Below, piece after piece: positions 37,001 through 47,700 of a stretch of DNA of 64,000 nt. The stretch spans positions 56,045 through 120,044 of the forward strand of contig JARBJD010000232.1 in assembly GCA_033064195.1 (NCBI GenBank), written 5' to 3'. The position numbers and the translations under genes were made by a program. Within the stretch, counting starts at the first letter, position 1; the number at the start of each line of letters is the position of its first letter. The DNA is from Blattamonas nauphoetae (lineage: Eukaryota; Preaxostyla; Oxymonadida). Below the pieces are notes generated by a model. That model saw only the letters and a list, made by a program, of their open reading frames with translations. It was not told where the DNA came from and did no database searches.

Positions 37001-37706
37001 AATTTTTCTTGACTAACTTGATTATCCCAGTCCTTCCTACTGGTCGATGAAGGTTCGCAAGGTTGTGTATTTCGCCAACAAGCTCGACTTCTTGATCGTC
37101 AGACAGTCTGCGATCATTTGTAATCATCCCTGCATTTCGTCGCTCTCGTTGATTCCGAATGTGCCACAAGAACTGTCGGTTGGTTCGAAAAATGTATGAG
37201 ATATCTTTTATATATGCCTTCCCCAGGTAGAATCGTGTCCAATGATCGTACGCATAGAGGAGACATTCGGAATGTGTCGACAGTTGCTTTCGAGCAAGTT
37301 GAGTGTATGCTCGTCCTCCAAGAACTTTGCCGAACTTTTCCTTACATCTCGCGAGTACATCCTTTTTATGTGTCTTCCAATAACTTTCCATCCTTATTCT
37401 ACAGACTATAATCAAAGAAAACTGGAGAATATGAAATGCCGGAAATGACAAGAGAGTGATCACATTGTCATGGTCGTGATCACAAACGGATTTGCTGAGC
37501 TGGATGCAGTGAATGCTCAGCGACAGATGGGAACAGGGACACTTCCGAAGATGTCTGGAATTGGATCAGAAATGCGAGAACTGATTGAACAATGTCTTTC
37601 ACTGAACCCCGACGACCGCCCGACTCTCTCCACCGTCTCCTCCGTCCTCAACTCAATCGCTGAGGAAGACACATCTCCAGTTGAACCACAAGAACAAAAA
37701 CCATGA
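28025..37706 (+). CDS. Beta-helix receptor with transmembrane segment and kinase-like domain, interrupted
   Basis: The order is: signal peptide (MMFGILIFLLPFITSS, 28025), beta-helix repeats (clearest at 29160-29640: CTFTDL, CTFTNC, STTFKHCSS, FENCSA) and further repeats in 33043-34539. A membrane helix at 35090-35175 (LPWLIPLIVVAIAAIIVIVL) is followed by CRRRK. Then comes a kinase-like domain (35249-35856 plus 37493-37706) with HWVMFDAHGNACLKL, WKAPE, VFSLGLVLWEI, DAVNAQRQ and DRPTLS. HRD and DFG are absent, so a pseudokinase is likely. It probably senses ligands at the cell surface and signals inward (inference). Interruptions: a MITE-like insert at 32493-32995, non-coding sequence at 34540-34912 ending in TTTTTTAG, a one-base shift in an A run near 35255, and a pogo-like transposon at 35857-37489. 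Removing the transposon and one ATT copy gives VPFAELDAVNAQRQ in frame. Confidence 0.75.
32493..32995. mobile_element. MITE-like insert with 15-bp perfect inverted ends
   Basis: AAAAGACCTCACCTC at 32493-32507 is matched by its exact inverse at 32981-32995. A third copy just inside the right end (about 32960-32972) makes a local hairpin. The interior is AT-rich with no gene. It separates two open parts of the beta-helix gene. No clean target duplication could be defined, so an unusual intron is an alternative. Confidence 0.5.
34540..34912 (+). other. Non-coding segment inside the receptor gene, possible long intron
   Basis: AT-rich sequence with stops in all frames between the last beta-helix exon and the exon encoding the membrane helix. 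It ends TTTTTTAG at 34912, followed by a frame that runs into the membrane exon. A GT donor occurs near 34525 (ATTGTGTAAATC). At nearly 390 nt it would be about ten times longer than most introns here. Confidence 0.45.
35857..37489 (-). mobile_element. Pogo-like DNA transposon, 1,633 bp, inserted in the kinase-like domain
   Basis: The ends CCGTTGGTGATCAC (left) and, inverted, CCGTTTGTGATCAC (right) match at 13 of 14 positions, with weaker similarity further in. ATT occurs directly on both sides (35854-35856 and 37490-37492) and fits a 3-bp target duplication. The element carries a minus-strand transposase. Excision in silico restores the host reading frame exactly, so the insertion is probably young relative to the host gene. 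Confidence 0.85.
35998..37463 (-). pseudogene. Pogo/Tigger-like DDE transposase, frameshifted
   Basis: The N-terminal part (37463-36960) is basic and helical, as expected for a DNA-binding region. The middle part, in another frame (about 36970-36750), contains LIFNCDES with the first catalytic Asp. The C-terminal part (36714-35998) contains VLLADNLEIHK (second Asp) and LTQPCDQLTF (third Asp), then an acidic tail. At least two frame changes separate these parts (near 36975 and between about 36755 and 36715). The enzyme is therefore probably dead. It resembles the transposase at 11270-13080 in motif order but is clearly a different lineage. Confidence 0.75.
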
Positions 37707-38432
37707 ACACACACTTCGCATGTCACATGATCTTTGATCATCAGCCTTCTTTATTCGAACTTTCAGCAGCGGATATCCTCACCGTTTGATCAACGATACA
37801 TCACATCCCACACTGCTGTTGTGTTCGTCCTTATTTCTGAGTCTCCCACTTCTTTCTTCGATGTCGTCGTTTTCTTGTTTTGCTGTTATCTTTTGGCCTG
37901 TTTTGTTTTCTCGAGTGGAACACCATTATCCACTTCACCACACCCAGATTCTTTCGCATCCGCTCGACCGCGCGTCACACACAGATTTGTTGTTCTCATT
38001 CCAGTCAACAACCTCAAGCATGGAGACACACTCGCTTCTCTTCGTTCCATCCACGTCAGGTCATCGTGTCTCTGGGCATTCCATGTCACCAAAAGTCAAC
38101 GTTGAGAATCATGTCACACCGCAGTTTCTCCAGCCAGCACAAGCTCATGTCATTCAAGCCACTCAGATGGTTCACTGGTCTCACGTCACTTAATACAACT
38201 CTCACTCATTTATCTGCTTGGTTCTTGATTATGCAGCGGTATTCTTGTTTTGTCGGCATCCCTTCCGTTTCCCAACAACACATTCCTTTCAAGTTGAAGC
38301 CTTTGTTCTGGATCAAAACAATGTGCTCTTCCAAGAACTTTCACATTTCACTCAATGATTGCTCGATTGAAATGACGAATTATGACCATTCAATGAAGTG
38401 GAGTGATGCATAAGAAATGTTTGGTTTGATGT
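37707..38432. other. Intergenic region, no confident gene
   Basis: Three overlapping plus-strand frames are open (to 38105, 38193 and 38413), but none shows a domain, a repeat or matching splice sites. The longest (37880-38413) ends in a polar segment with SLNDCSIEMTNYDHS. It may be remnants of a beta-helix gene, which is inference only. Confidence 0.4.
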
Positions 38433-41400
38433 TTACCCTCTTTTCCGGTCAATCGCTCCGGAGCGTTTGTCTTTGATTTTTCTTGTTTTGACGATTGGTC
38501 GATGCCTGAAAGGCAAAGGTGATGATGGGTCTTCAAGATCAGTCAAACTGATGAAGGGGGATGAGAATGGACTTGGTGGGACTGAAGAGTTGTCGAGTTG
38601 CCAATCTCTGTCAGATATGGAACAGATCGTCTCATCTTTGAGACCCTTTGTCTTCATTTGAGGATCATCACCCAAAGCTCGAATGGCGATCAGATTGGTC
38701 GTGAGACTGCCATTTGGAGAACAAAGAAGAGCAGCGAGATCCGTCCATGAAAGACGACGACCTTTGCTGAGACGATCGAACAGGTCTCTCATCGTCTGAA
38801 TGATGTCAGCTCGGACATCGTGCATTGTTCTGATGAGCTCCTGTCGTCGTTGTTCATCCACATGCTCCTCTCCCTTGAGAATCTTGAACAACAAAGAAAT
38901 GTCTTGTTCTGCAGAGTGGATAGGATGAAAAACACATTTGACGGCGATTTCTCGATCAGACAGTGTAAGTTCCGTCATCACCTGATTGATTTTTCTTATT
39001 TTGTCAGACTCGTTCAGTTTTGAATCCTGGATCCTGAAGAGAAGACCACTCTCGTCGTTGAAGTACTCCTGAAGATCGAGATAGGAGCTGACAATCGCTT
39101 CTCGATGAAAGGGCGAGAAGAACGGCTTCCCTGTGATCATTGAGAGGAGTGTATTCTTGTCATTGGTCGAGATAGTGGTGTGATCAACGAGTGAAGACAG
39201 ATCTATTTGTTGTGAATTGTCTAATGGTGTCTGCTTCTCCAGACACTCACGCAGAAAGGCTCTGTCTGATTCTTGAAGTTGATTCAATCCAAGATGGTGC
39301 ATTGCGGCATACCACTTGTTGTAGTAGTCCTTGATTTTGATGTTTGACAGTCGATGGTATGTTCGCTGTCCTGACTTTAGTTTCCCACGAATCAGATCAA
39401 TCAGCATCCCCATGGCCTGTGCGTCCATGCCACTGCCTTCCACGAGAGAGATGAGATGTTGGGTCTCTTCCACTTTCAGAGGGGCTTGGATTGTGAGAAA
39501 CGAACACAGCAATTCGATTTCACGTTGTTGGAGGGGTGAATCTTCGGAGAGTCGATCGATCATAAATCTCTTCTGTTCCTGGATGTGTGAGACATCAGTG
39601 AGAAAGGGAATCAACTTCAAGCGATGCCATGGATACAACAACGGGTTTGTTCGAAACCGATCGAGCACGACAATTCGGTCTTCGTCGGTAAAGTCTGCTA
39701 AATGCTTCCCTTCAATCACTTGTTCAACAAGAAGCTGAAGTTGTTCTTTCAGAACGGTTAGACCCTGTTTGAGCAGAAGTTCCATGAAATCGAGATTGAT
39801 AGCCATTTGTGTGGTCATTTTCGTCAGTTTCTCGCGAAGACTGTATGCATTAAACGTCCCACGGTCCTTCGATGTCATATTCCGTGAAAGGTGTGCGAGT
39901 TCATCCAAAGTGGGCCAGCAAAGTGTTGGTTCCCCATCGAGACTCCCAATGAATGAAGAGCTGTCCACATTCAACAATCGGCGAGATTGTGACACACGAA
40001 ATCGCAGGTTGTTTAATTCATTCTGCGTGGCTGACTTTGTTTCTTCATTTTTCGACTTGAGATCATCCTGAATCTGACGCTTGCGGGTGGCAGGATCTTT
40101 GACATAATCAATCAAGAAGTTCAGCTCACGGAGAGTCAGCTGATCGATATGAATGAGATATTTCATGCACAACTCGAGAATGTCTGCAATGATGAGAGGA
40201 GACCCGCTCACATACGAAGACAACAGCTGGAAATCACTCATGCTGATTTCCTTGAAGCTTTCGCGATGAGAGCGCAACGGAGTCATCCATTTCGTGAGGA
40301 GTGGTGTCTTGACGTCGTCATCGCCAACAATCTTCTTCAGATGGTCAAGTGCCATTGGTTGTCCATGTCTGAGATGGTCCTTCGAGTAGAAGTGTCCCAA
40401 CATGAGTCGATCTGATGAGCATGCCCCGTTGAGGATGCATTTGATCTCAAAAGGAAGGAGAGTGGGTGTTCCGTAGAGACTGACAGGCAATCGACTCAAA
40501 CAGTCCATCGGAACAAAAAGTTGGGGGAGAGGAATGGACTCGTTCTGACACAGTTCGTCCACATCGCAGAATTGTGTCTGTAGGATTCCCACTTCACACG
40601 CACGTGACATTTCTTCCGTCTTTGTGAACCCAATCGCCTTTTTCTTTCCCCAAAGTCTGATCAGGTTGATCGATTCGTGAAGATGAGAGTGTGGATCGTG
40701 TGCTTCAACAGTAAATGCTTCATTGTCTCTGCACATTTGGAGAACGTAATCTTCGATCGGTAGATTTGTCGGATTATACAGGAACGTCTCTGCAGCAACA
40801 GGTCTTCGCGTGGAGTAAGTGAAAAGATCGAGTATCGGCCCATCGTATTTTACACGGAAGGAGTCGCTGGAAGGTTCGAGTTCTGATGAGACATCCATCA
40901 GAGGCAATACATCGTCTCTTCGTTCTGTCGGTGCGATGAGGAGAATGTCGATCGTGTCAGTTTTGTTGTGAGGATCACGAGTGTTCAGAGATCGTTCCTT
41001 GTTGATATAATTCAAGTGAATCTCACGCTCGCCACATCTGATGGTTGAACTGCGGCCAAGTGAGTCGTCCGGTTCGCCTTCTCTCGTCAGAGTCAAGACA
41101 ACATCCGTGATTGATCGGAAACCAGACTTCCGTTCAGAATTAACTTGTGGATTGTGTCTGTCATAAATCCCGACTTTCCCCATTCCAGAAGAATACGCTG
41201 CCCACGGTGTGGTGATGAGCTGTTCAGATGAACTGACTGATGCAGTTGTGCGGAGACATGGGCAGCAATGATTTGCGAAATCTTGTTTCAAGATTTGTTT
41301 GCAGAAACAACATCTGAAGTGGTCTGGATTTGTGTTCGGGACGAGAGGCACAACAGGATCCAGAAGTGGGCGTTCATTGTATTCAACATTCACTGAATTC

Positions 41401-43308
41401 ACATTTCTTGTGTGTCCATTCATAACCCAGATGTTTCTTTCGTCCATGAAGAATTTCGTTGTGTTTTCACCATATAATACGAGTGTGTCGACGAATGGAC
41501 TCTTCACAAAGAAGAGGAACGGGAAGACGGCACTTGGATTGAGATTGTAGACGTTGGAGAACAGAGCGAGCCACAGAAACATCATGTTTGCTTCAGATGA
41601 ACTGATTGTGCGATAGATGTCGAGTGTAGAGTGGATGAAAAGGACTGAAAGTGCGTCGATGACCAACTTTTGCTCTTCGACGTGCAATTTGAAGAACAGA
41701 ACTATGGAGTGAAGTCCCGCATGATTCCCTCCCTGTGGATTCAGGGAGTATGTGAAGCATTTGAAGTCTGGAGTCCCTTGAATGGACAACTGGAGATTGT
41801 CCTTCCCGGTTGGATCGGTGAATTCCATCGAACATGGGAGGATCGGATTCTCATAGAGGATGTTGTAGTTCTGTTCAAATGGGAGGAGTTGTGAGTGGTC
41901 GATGCGAGAGATGTCTGGCAGACACACACGGCGGATGTTCGACGAGCTTCGGAGATTGATGGTTGATTCTCCGACGACCTTTGGGAGAGCGAGGCGCCCA
42001 CAATCGAGAGGTTCACTGGATGTCAGTCTGGATGGGGAGATAATGGTTAGTCCGCCTGCGATGGCATCCAAAACAAAGTTGCGGAATACAACTCCATTTA
42101 TTGGGTTGGATTCAGGATGTTTGGCCATTGACGTGAGGAATGTGTGGTAATCCCTTGAACGCGGCAGATCGAACATATTCAACACAAATTGCTGAGCTTG
42201 GTCGGTGGCAAACTGCACGACCCAATTGTGGCAGTCATATTGCGGGCACATGGTTGTTGTCTGGGATGGATGATTTTTCTGCGATTGTGAGACTGAGAAC
42301 GATGAAGAAAAAGAACACAAACCCATCGATGACATGCCATCCAGTGTCTTCGAGTTTGTTGTGAACAGAGTATCCATATACGAGGGACGAATGAGGACTG
42401 AGAGTCGACCCAGTTTTGATGGTCGAACCTGCTTCGATTGTGAGGTCTATGTGAATTTCAGTTGTTGGTTGAGTGTATTCGACAGGCTTCTTTCCTCGAA
42501 CGATCAGCACTGAACTTTGAGCAATTACCGTACCTTTCTTTAGATATGATGGTGCTGTAATGGTGATATCATGTTCTGTTTTGGTAAGCTGCTTGTAAAC
42601 ATGTTCGGTTTTCCCGATCATGAGGCGGAGGAAACGAGGGAAGTATTCCACGCTCGGTACCACAAGTTGTCCCAGGTAGACAGAAGATTTGTCGTCTAGT
42701 TCTGTAGGATAATAAATAGCTTCTGCTGAAGAGTGGGACATTTGAATGCTTCCGTATTTCTGATGGTAGATTCGAACGTCGTAATGATATAAATAGGTTG
42801 GAACTTCAACAGTGATATCATGTCCATCGGAATCCTTGATAGTTACTATCGCAGAACTAGCCTTCGTCTTGTTCGTTCGGCGGAATCCTAATGCACTTTC
42901 GCAATGTCTCATTGTTTTGAGATCCTAAATGGAACTAAATTCCTGAAGAAAATCACACCTTGACTCCAAAACTCATCAACAACGTGATGAACGGATATCG
43001 GCTTGTTGATTTTCCCATTCCAGGTGAACCGGTGACAACATGAAGAAAAGGATGGACCAAAGTGTTTCGTTGAATGTATGTCATAGAATTAACAACAATG
43101 TGGCCAAATACAGAAAGTGTTGCAGAACGGAAGAGGTATGGTTTCAATTGGCTGAGTTCGTTGCGGCTTTGATGAAGAGTCTCAAAGGACATATATACAA
43201 AACGAGACAGATCAAGAAGGTCAGTAGGATCAAGGTCACAAGAAAAATCGAGAAAGTCATTTCGGTGCAGAACACCGACGCAAGAATCGAATATGATCTG
43301 GAGCTTTC
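38433..43308 (-). CDS. Large P-loop NTPase resembling Crinkler/RHS-type proteins
   Basis: Exons are 43308-42959 (5' end not resolved), 42924-42319 and 42278-38433, with introns of 34 nt (42925-42958) and 40 nt (42279-42318). From 43306 the total is exactly 1,600 codons. The Walker A motif is VVTGSPGMGKST, about 80 residues into exon 1, preceded by LHVV as in Crinkler/RHS ATPases. Exon 3 begins near a NGVVFRNFVLDAIAGG segment that matches the G-x-x-FE-x-x-x-H-x-x-L-x-x-GG pattern of those families. A Cys/His cluster CCFCKQILKQDFANHCC near residue 690 could bind zinc. The long C-terminal half is helical and charged, with a basic end. The precise function is unknown. A foldback element abuts the 5' side and may have displaced the original start; the first in-frame ATG is at 43192. 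Confidence 0.7.
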
Positions 43309-44304
43309 TTATCGGGGTGGCGGGAAAAACTTGGGCGGGCTCTTAGTCGATTCTGGCACTATTTAGCTTAATTTTCACTTCATACAGTGCCTTTACATGT
43401 TTCCTATTTTCAAAAAACACCAAGTAAAAAAATCATAGTGTCCTGACCAGAGAGAACAGCGAGGTGAAAGATCAGATCTGAACGACTATGACTCTTTTTC
43501 TCAACAAAATGGAAAATTTCAGACATTTAGACTAATTTACACTCATTTCAGAAGAAGATGTAGCAATTGAATCAATACATGACAGGGAGATGTCATCGAG
43601 ATTTTTAACTCTGTTTGAGAATCGCCGTTGTCACGTCATCTTTTTCAGGATGAAACGAATCGACCCCCTTCATGAATGCACGGGGCATCGTGGAAAGTGC
43701 CAATCATCACATCTGACGTCATGATCAAGCGGTGAAACACGACATCGTTGATTCAGGGATAAAACCAGACTGGTTTGTATTTCTTGCCGTTTTCTCATTA
43801 CTCCTCCCGTATTCAAAGGAATCTGAATATAAACACTGAATTGCAATTTTTTTCGATCATCGAAGTTGTTTTCAGGATCTTGGTCATTATTCATCAGGAT
43901 ATGTTTAATCACCGTGCTGGACAGAAGCTACAGCCAGTTCAATGACTGGCTGGGAGATCAAACTACGAATTGACAACAAAGGATGGATGATCATCACGAT
44001 TCTGGAAAAAAAACAGATGACATTTCCCTGTCATGTATTGATTCAATTGCTACATCTTCTTCTGAAATGAGTGTAAATTAGTCTAAATGTCTGAAATTTT
44101 CCATTTTGTTGAGAAAAAGAGTCATAGTCGTTCAGATCTGATTTTTCACCTCGCTGTTCTCTCTGGTCAGGACACTATGATTTTTTTACTTGGTGTTTTT
44201 TGAAAATAGGAAACATGTAAAGGCACTGTATGAAGTGAAAATTAAGCTAAATAGTGCCAGAATCGACTAAGAGCCCGCCCAAGTTTTTCCCGCCACCCCG
44301 ATAA
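43309..44304. mobile_element. Foldback-type element with 289-bp inverted arms
   Basis: The arms at 43309-43597 and 44016-44304 are nearly identical inverted copies (few differences, for example one A/G near the inner edge). The outer ends read TTATCGGGGTGGCGGG and its inverse. The 418-bp core has no convincing gene. The high arm identity indicates recent activity or ongoing conversion between arms. No certain target duplication was found. It lies directly upstream of the P-loop gene, whose open frame starts at the element's edge. Confidence 0.9.
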
Positions 44305-44734
44305 TAACACGATGTGAGGATTCGATTCGAGCACTTTGGGATTGTCCTGCGTCTGCTCAAGGTGTCGGCTAACTGCATGTCCCATCCGCAAGAAGTGAGT
44401 CCAACACAAGGAAAAGTTGGTCCGAGAACGAAGGATGTGTTGGAAATGAGGCAAAAGGGTATTTGTGAAGAAAACACAATCGACCATCAGCCCAAAACAC
44501 CTCAAGTCACTTGTTTCTCTGTTTGTTATATCATTCCGTTTTTCTCAAACTTCGATATTTACATCTGGACGTCGTGAACAATGGGAGGATCAATTCAACT
44601 CCGTGAAGGACAATTGAAAACGAGAACAGCAGGATGAAATGAGAATCAAGAGAAAACTAAATTACAGTGATTATTCTTTGATAATCAAAATGGTGAAAAA
44701 GGAAGCCAGTATGTGTTTCATTTCAGAATCAGGA
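44305..44734. other. Short region between foldback element and beta-helix gene
   Basis: A minus-strand open frame (44505 down to the element edge, with MGHAVSRHLEQTQDN inside) could be a former 5' exon of the P-loop gene, cut off by the foldback element. Splice phases did not settle this. The rest is non-coding. Confidence 0.35.
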
Positions 44735-47700
44735 TCAGAGCTTCTTGACAACGAGAGCACAGTTCTCCATCTTCAGTCCTCGTCGCACCACCAGTGGCTG
44801 CCTCTCAGTCCACTCGATCATCATCCCTGTTCGGGTCGACGAGCCCGATGTCCAGCCAGTCCATCGCATTTCGGTTGAGATCAAAACAAGACCAGACCCA
44901 ACCCCATTCCCGCTCACTTGAACAAACGGTGACGACAGTGCTGACCCTTCGAACGTGCTTCCTTTGACCAAGATCTGTCGTTGCTCCCGTTTTGATGATC
45001 CCGACAGTCCAATCTCAAACTGTGGTTTGCTTCCTTCTGCACAAACACAATCAGAAATCGTCATGTTCGAAATCTCGAGGTTCCAGTAAAGCCATCCAGA
45101 TACATCAACCAGCGATCCGGCTGATGTCTGCAGTTGTGTCCATGTCGAGTCTGACAAAGAGACGCTCGATTCATCAACCAACAGAAACACACTCGAACTG
45201 AATCCCGTCCCTTTCATCACAAGTTCCCAGGCCTCAACGAACGACCTGCCTGTTCCATGAACGATCCCGAGTGACTCCGATGCGTTCATCGTGCACGCTG
45301 CAATCGACAACAAGCTGTCGGAAAGGAACACCAGATATCCCGACATCCCATCAGACGACGCGAGCTCCGTCAGCCGAAGGTTCGAGATTGCCAGTGCTGC
45401 CGAGCTCCTTCCTGCGATCACGCCATCTGTCTGTCCAGACCGCTTTGCATTCACTTTCAGCTTCGTCTTCATCGATGTCTCTCCACAAAGCCCAAAATAT
45501 CCTCCAAACACGTTGACGCCCTCTCCGAGTCTTCCTTCAGCCACAACCACAATCTCGTTCTTTGCTGTCTTCATCTGCAACAACGCGTCGTCGATGGTCT
45601 TGCACGCTGTCGCTGGCGTGCTTCCACAGTCTGTTCCGGTGTAGGACGATCCATTGTTCACGTGGATCTCTTCTGAACCGACTCCTGGTCTCAACACGTC
45701 CAACAGCGAGATGCTTTCGATCGGATGTGATGTCAGGCTTTCACACCAGATCATCTGCATGTGCTCTCTTCTGTTCATCTTCTTGAGGGTGTCCTTCCAT
45801 TGCTCGTTTGTCACAAACCCTTCGATTGTCGGTGCCACAATGAGCATCCACTGTCCATTCGCAGTCGAGTCAGTCAGAGAACACTGCAAGAACGACGCTG
45901 ACACGACCAGCTGAGATGAAGGCACGTCGACATGAAACGAAATGACAGCAGCACCTCCCGCCGTCGTGGCGTGGCAGTTGTGGAAGAGCGTGTTGACGAT
46001 GGAGACGGACGATTCGTCGTTCCAGATTGCGATGCCGAGTGCTCCTCCCCTCTCAGCACCACCGAAATTGGAGAACTTGGTCTGAGCGGTGAGTGACCCA
46101 ATCGAGAATGAAGATTGTGAAAACGTGACGAGATTGAAGGGCGAGTCTTGTTCGCCTTCGGGAGAGGTGAGGATGCGGTCGAAGGTACTTCCCACAACGC
46201 TGAGGTTTCCATTCGAAACGTCGAGGAAGGGATGGGTGAATGGAGCATTCTGCCCGTTCAGGGTGACCTCGGTCAGTGACAGCGATGAATCTCGCGAAGA
46301 GAACAAAGTGATCATTTTGGGAACGGAAATGGTGATCTTCACTTTGGACAGTGTCAGAGAAGCTCCATTCACGACGGAGATGAGTGGATCCGTTTGATCC
46401 GTCGATGTGACATCCATTTCGAGTGTTTCGATGCAGCCAGCACCGTTCTCGTTCCAGACGGTCATTGAAAAGCCTGCTGAGATCTCCAGCACGTCAGCCT
46501 GGGTGCGTCCTCTGATCCGCAATTCTGTGTCGAATTCGATCGATTCCCCAACCTTCACTCTTCCATGCATGGTCACTGCTGGATGTGTCTTATTTACAGC
46601 CAGCTCAACTGAATATTTCAATGTTCCGCACAATTTGTCAAAGTACCCGCACGTCTTTGAGTCTTCCCCATCCGCCGACACTCCGACAGGACCGTCTGTC
46701 TCAACCAGATCGAACAGCAGCGACTTCTCCACCCGAATTCCTCCTTCAAATTCGATCTTCCACAGCCACGCGCTCTTTTCTACATTTTCGTACGAGCCTT
46801 TGAAGCGAGGGTCTCCAAATTCGATCAGATCGCTCAAATCCTGCGCGGCGATTGTGAGGAAGTGGGTGTGTTGCGAGGTTGAGTCTGGATGTTCAATGAA
46901 CTTCAAATTCGTGAACGAGAACGTTGGGTCGACACCGTTTCGATCGAGCATGGCGGTAATTCCGTTGTATGTCACATCGGGAGAGTCGGTGAGGTTTGCT
47001 GATGTGATAGTCGCGTTGTCCATCGTCAGGCGAGATCCTGAACTGAGAGTGGCATACACAACGATAACGTCAGAAGTCTTTTCCGCTGTCCCTGTCACTC
47101 CATCGAACGAGGTTGATGTGATGTCTGTTTGGCCGTTCTGCATCTGAATGAAGAAGAGACGAGTTTTGATGTCTTTGAAGTCACAATTGTGGATGACGAG
47201 AGTGCCTCCGAGATTGCAGAGAAACACATCAACGTTGAGGACGGCGTCGACCATCCTGAACGACAAAGAATCGAGGGTGAGGGCTTTGAAACTCAAAAGC
47301 TTTGCTTCTTCTTTCTCCTCCTGCGAGTTATTCAGTTTCACAATCGCTCGGAGAGGCGAAGCTGACTTAAGTAGAACTGAATGGGTCAAATTTCGAGAAA
47401 AGAGGAAATCTGTCTCGTCCACAACAACGATTGTTCCGATTTCATCCGCGGCGAGTCGATGGAGACCAACATCGAGAGAGTAGCACGGTGCTGACTGTGA
47501 TCCACACAATCCCGAAGTGGAGCCCGTTTCTGAATTCGACACATAAATCTGTGTTGATGGTGTGAAGACGATGTAGTCGATGAGGTCGATGGTGGACTTG
47601 ACTTCTTCATTCTCCACTTCTGCCGTGAAGAGGGTGGTGTTCGCAAGGGTGAGTGCGTTCTTCTGGACTGGCCATTTGGAGGGGTCGAGGATGGGCGGGA

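Noticed and set aside
9829-37706. Active protein kinases in the C-lobe segments
   Set aside because: HRD and DFG motifs are not visible in either copy, so a catalytic call is not supported.
23137-37706. Reading TAA or TAG as glutamine across the beta-helix genes
   Set aside because: The breaks in these genes are mostly frame changes rather than isolated TAA or TAG codons, and several genes end cleanly at TAA.
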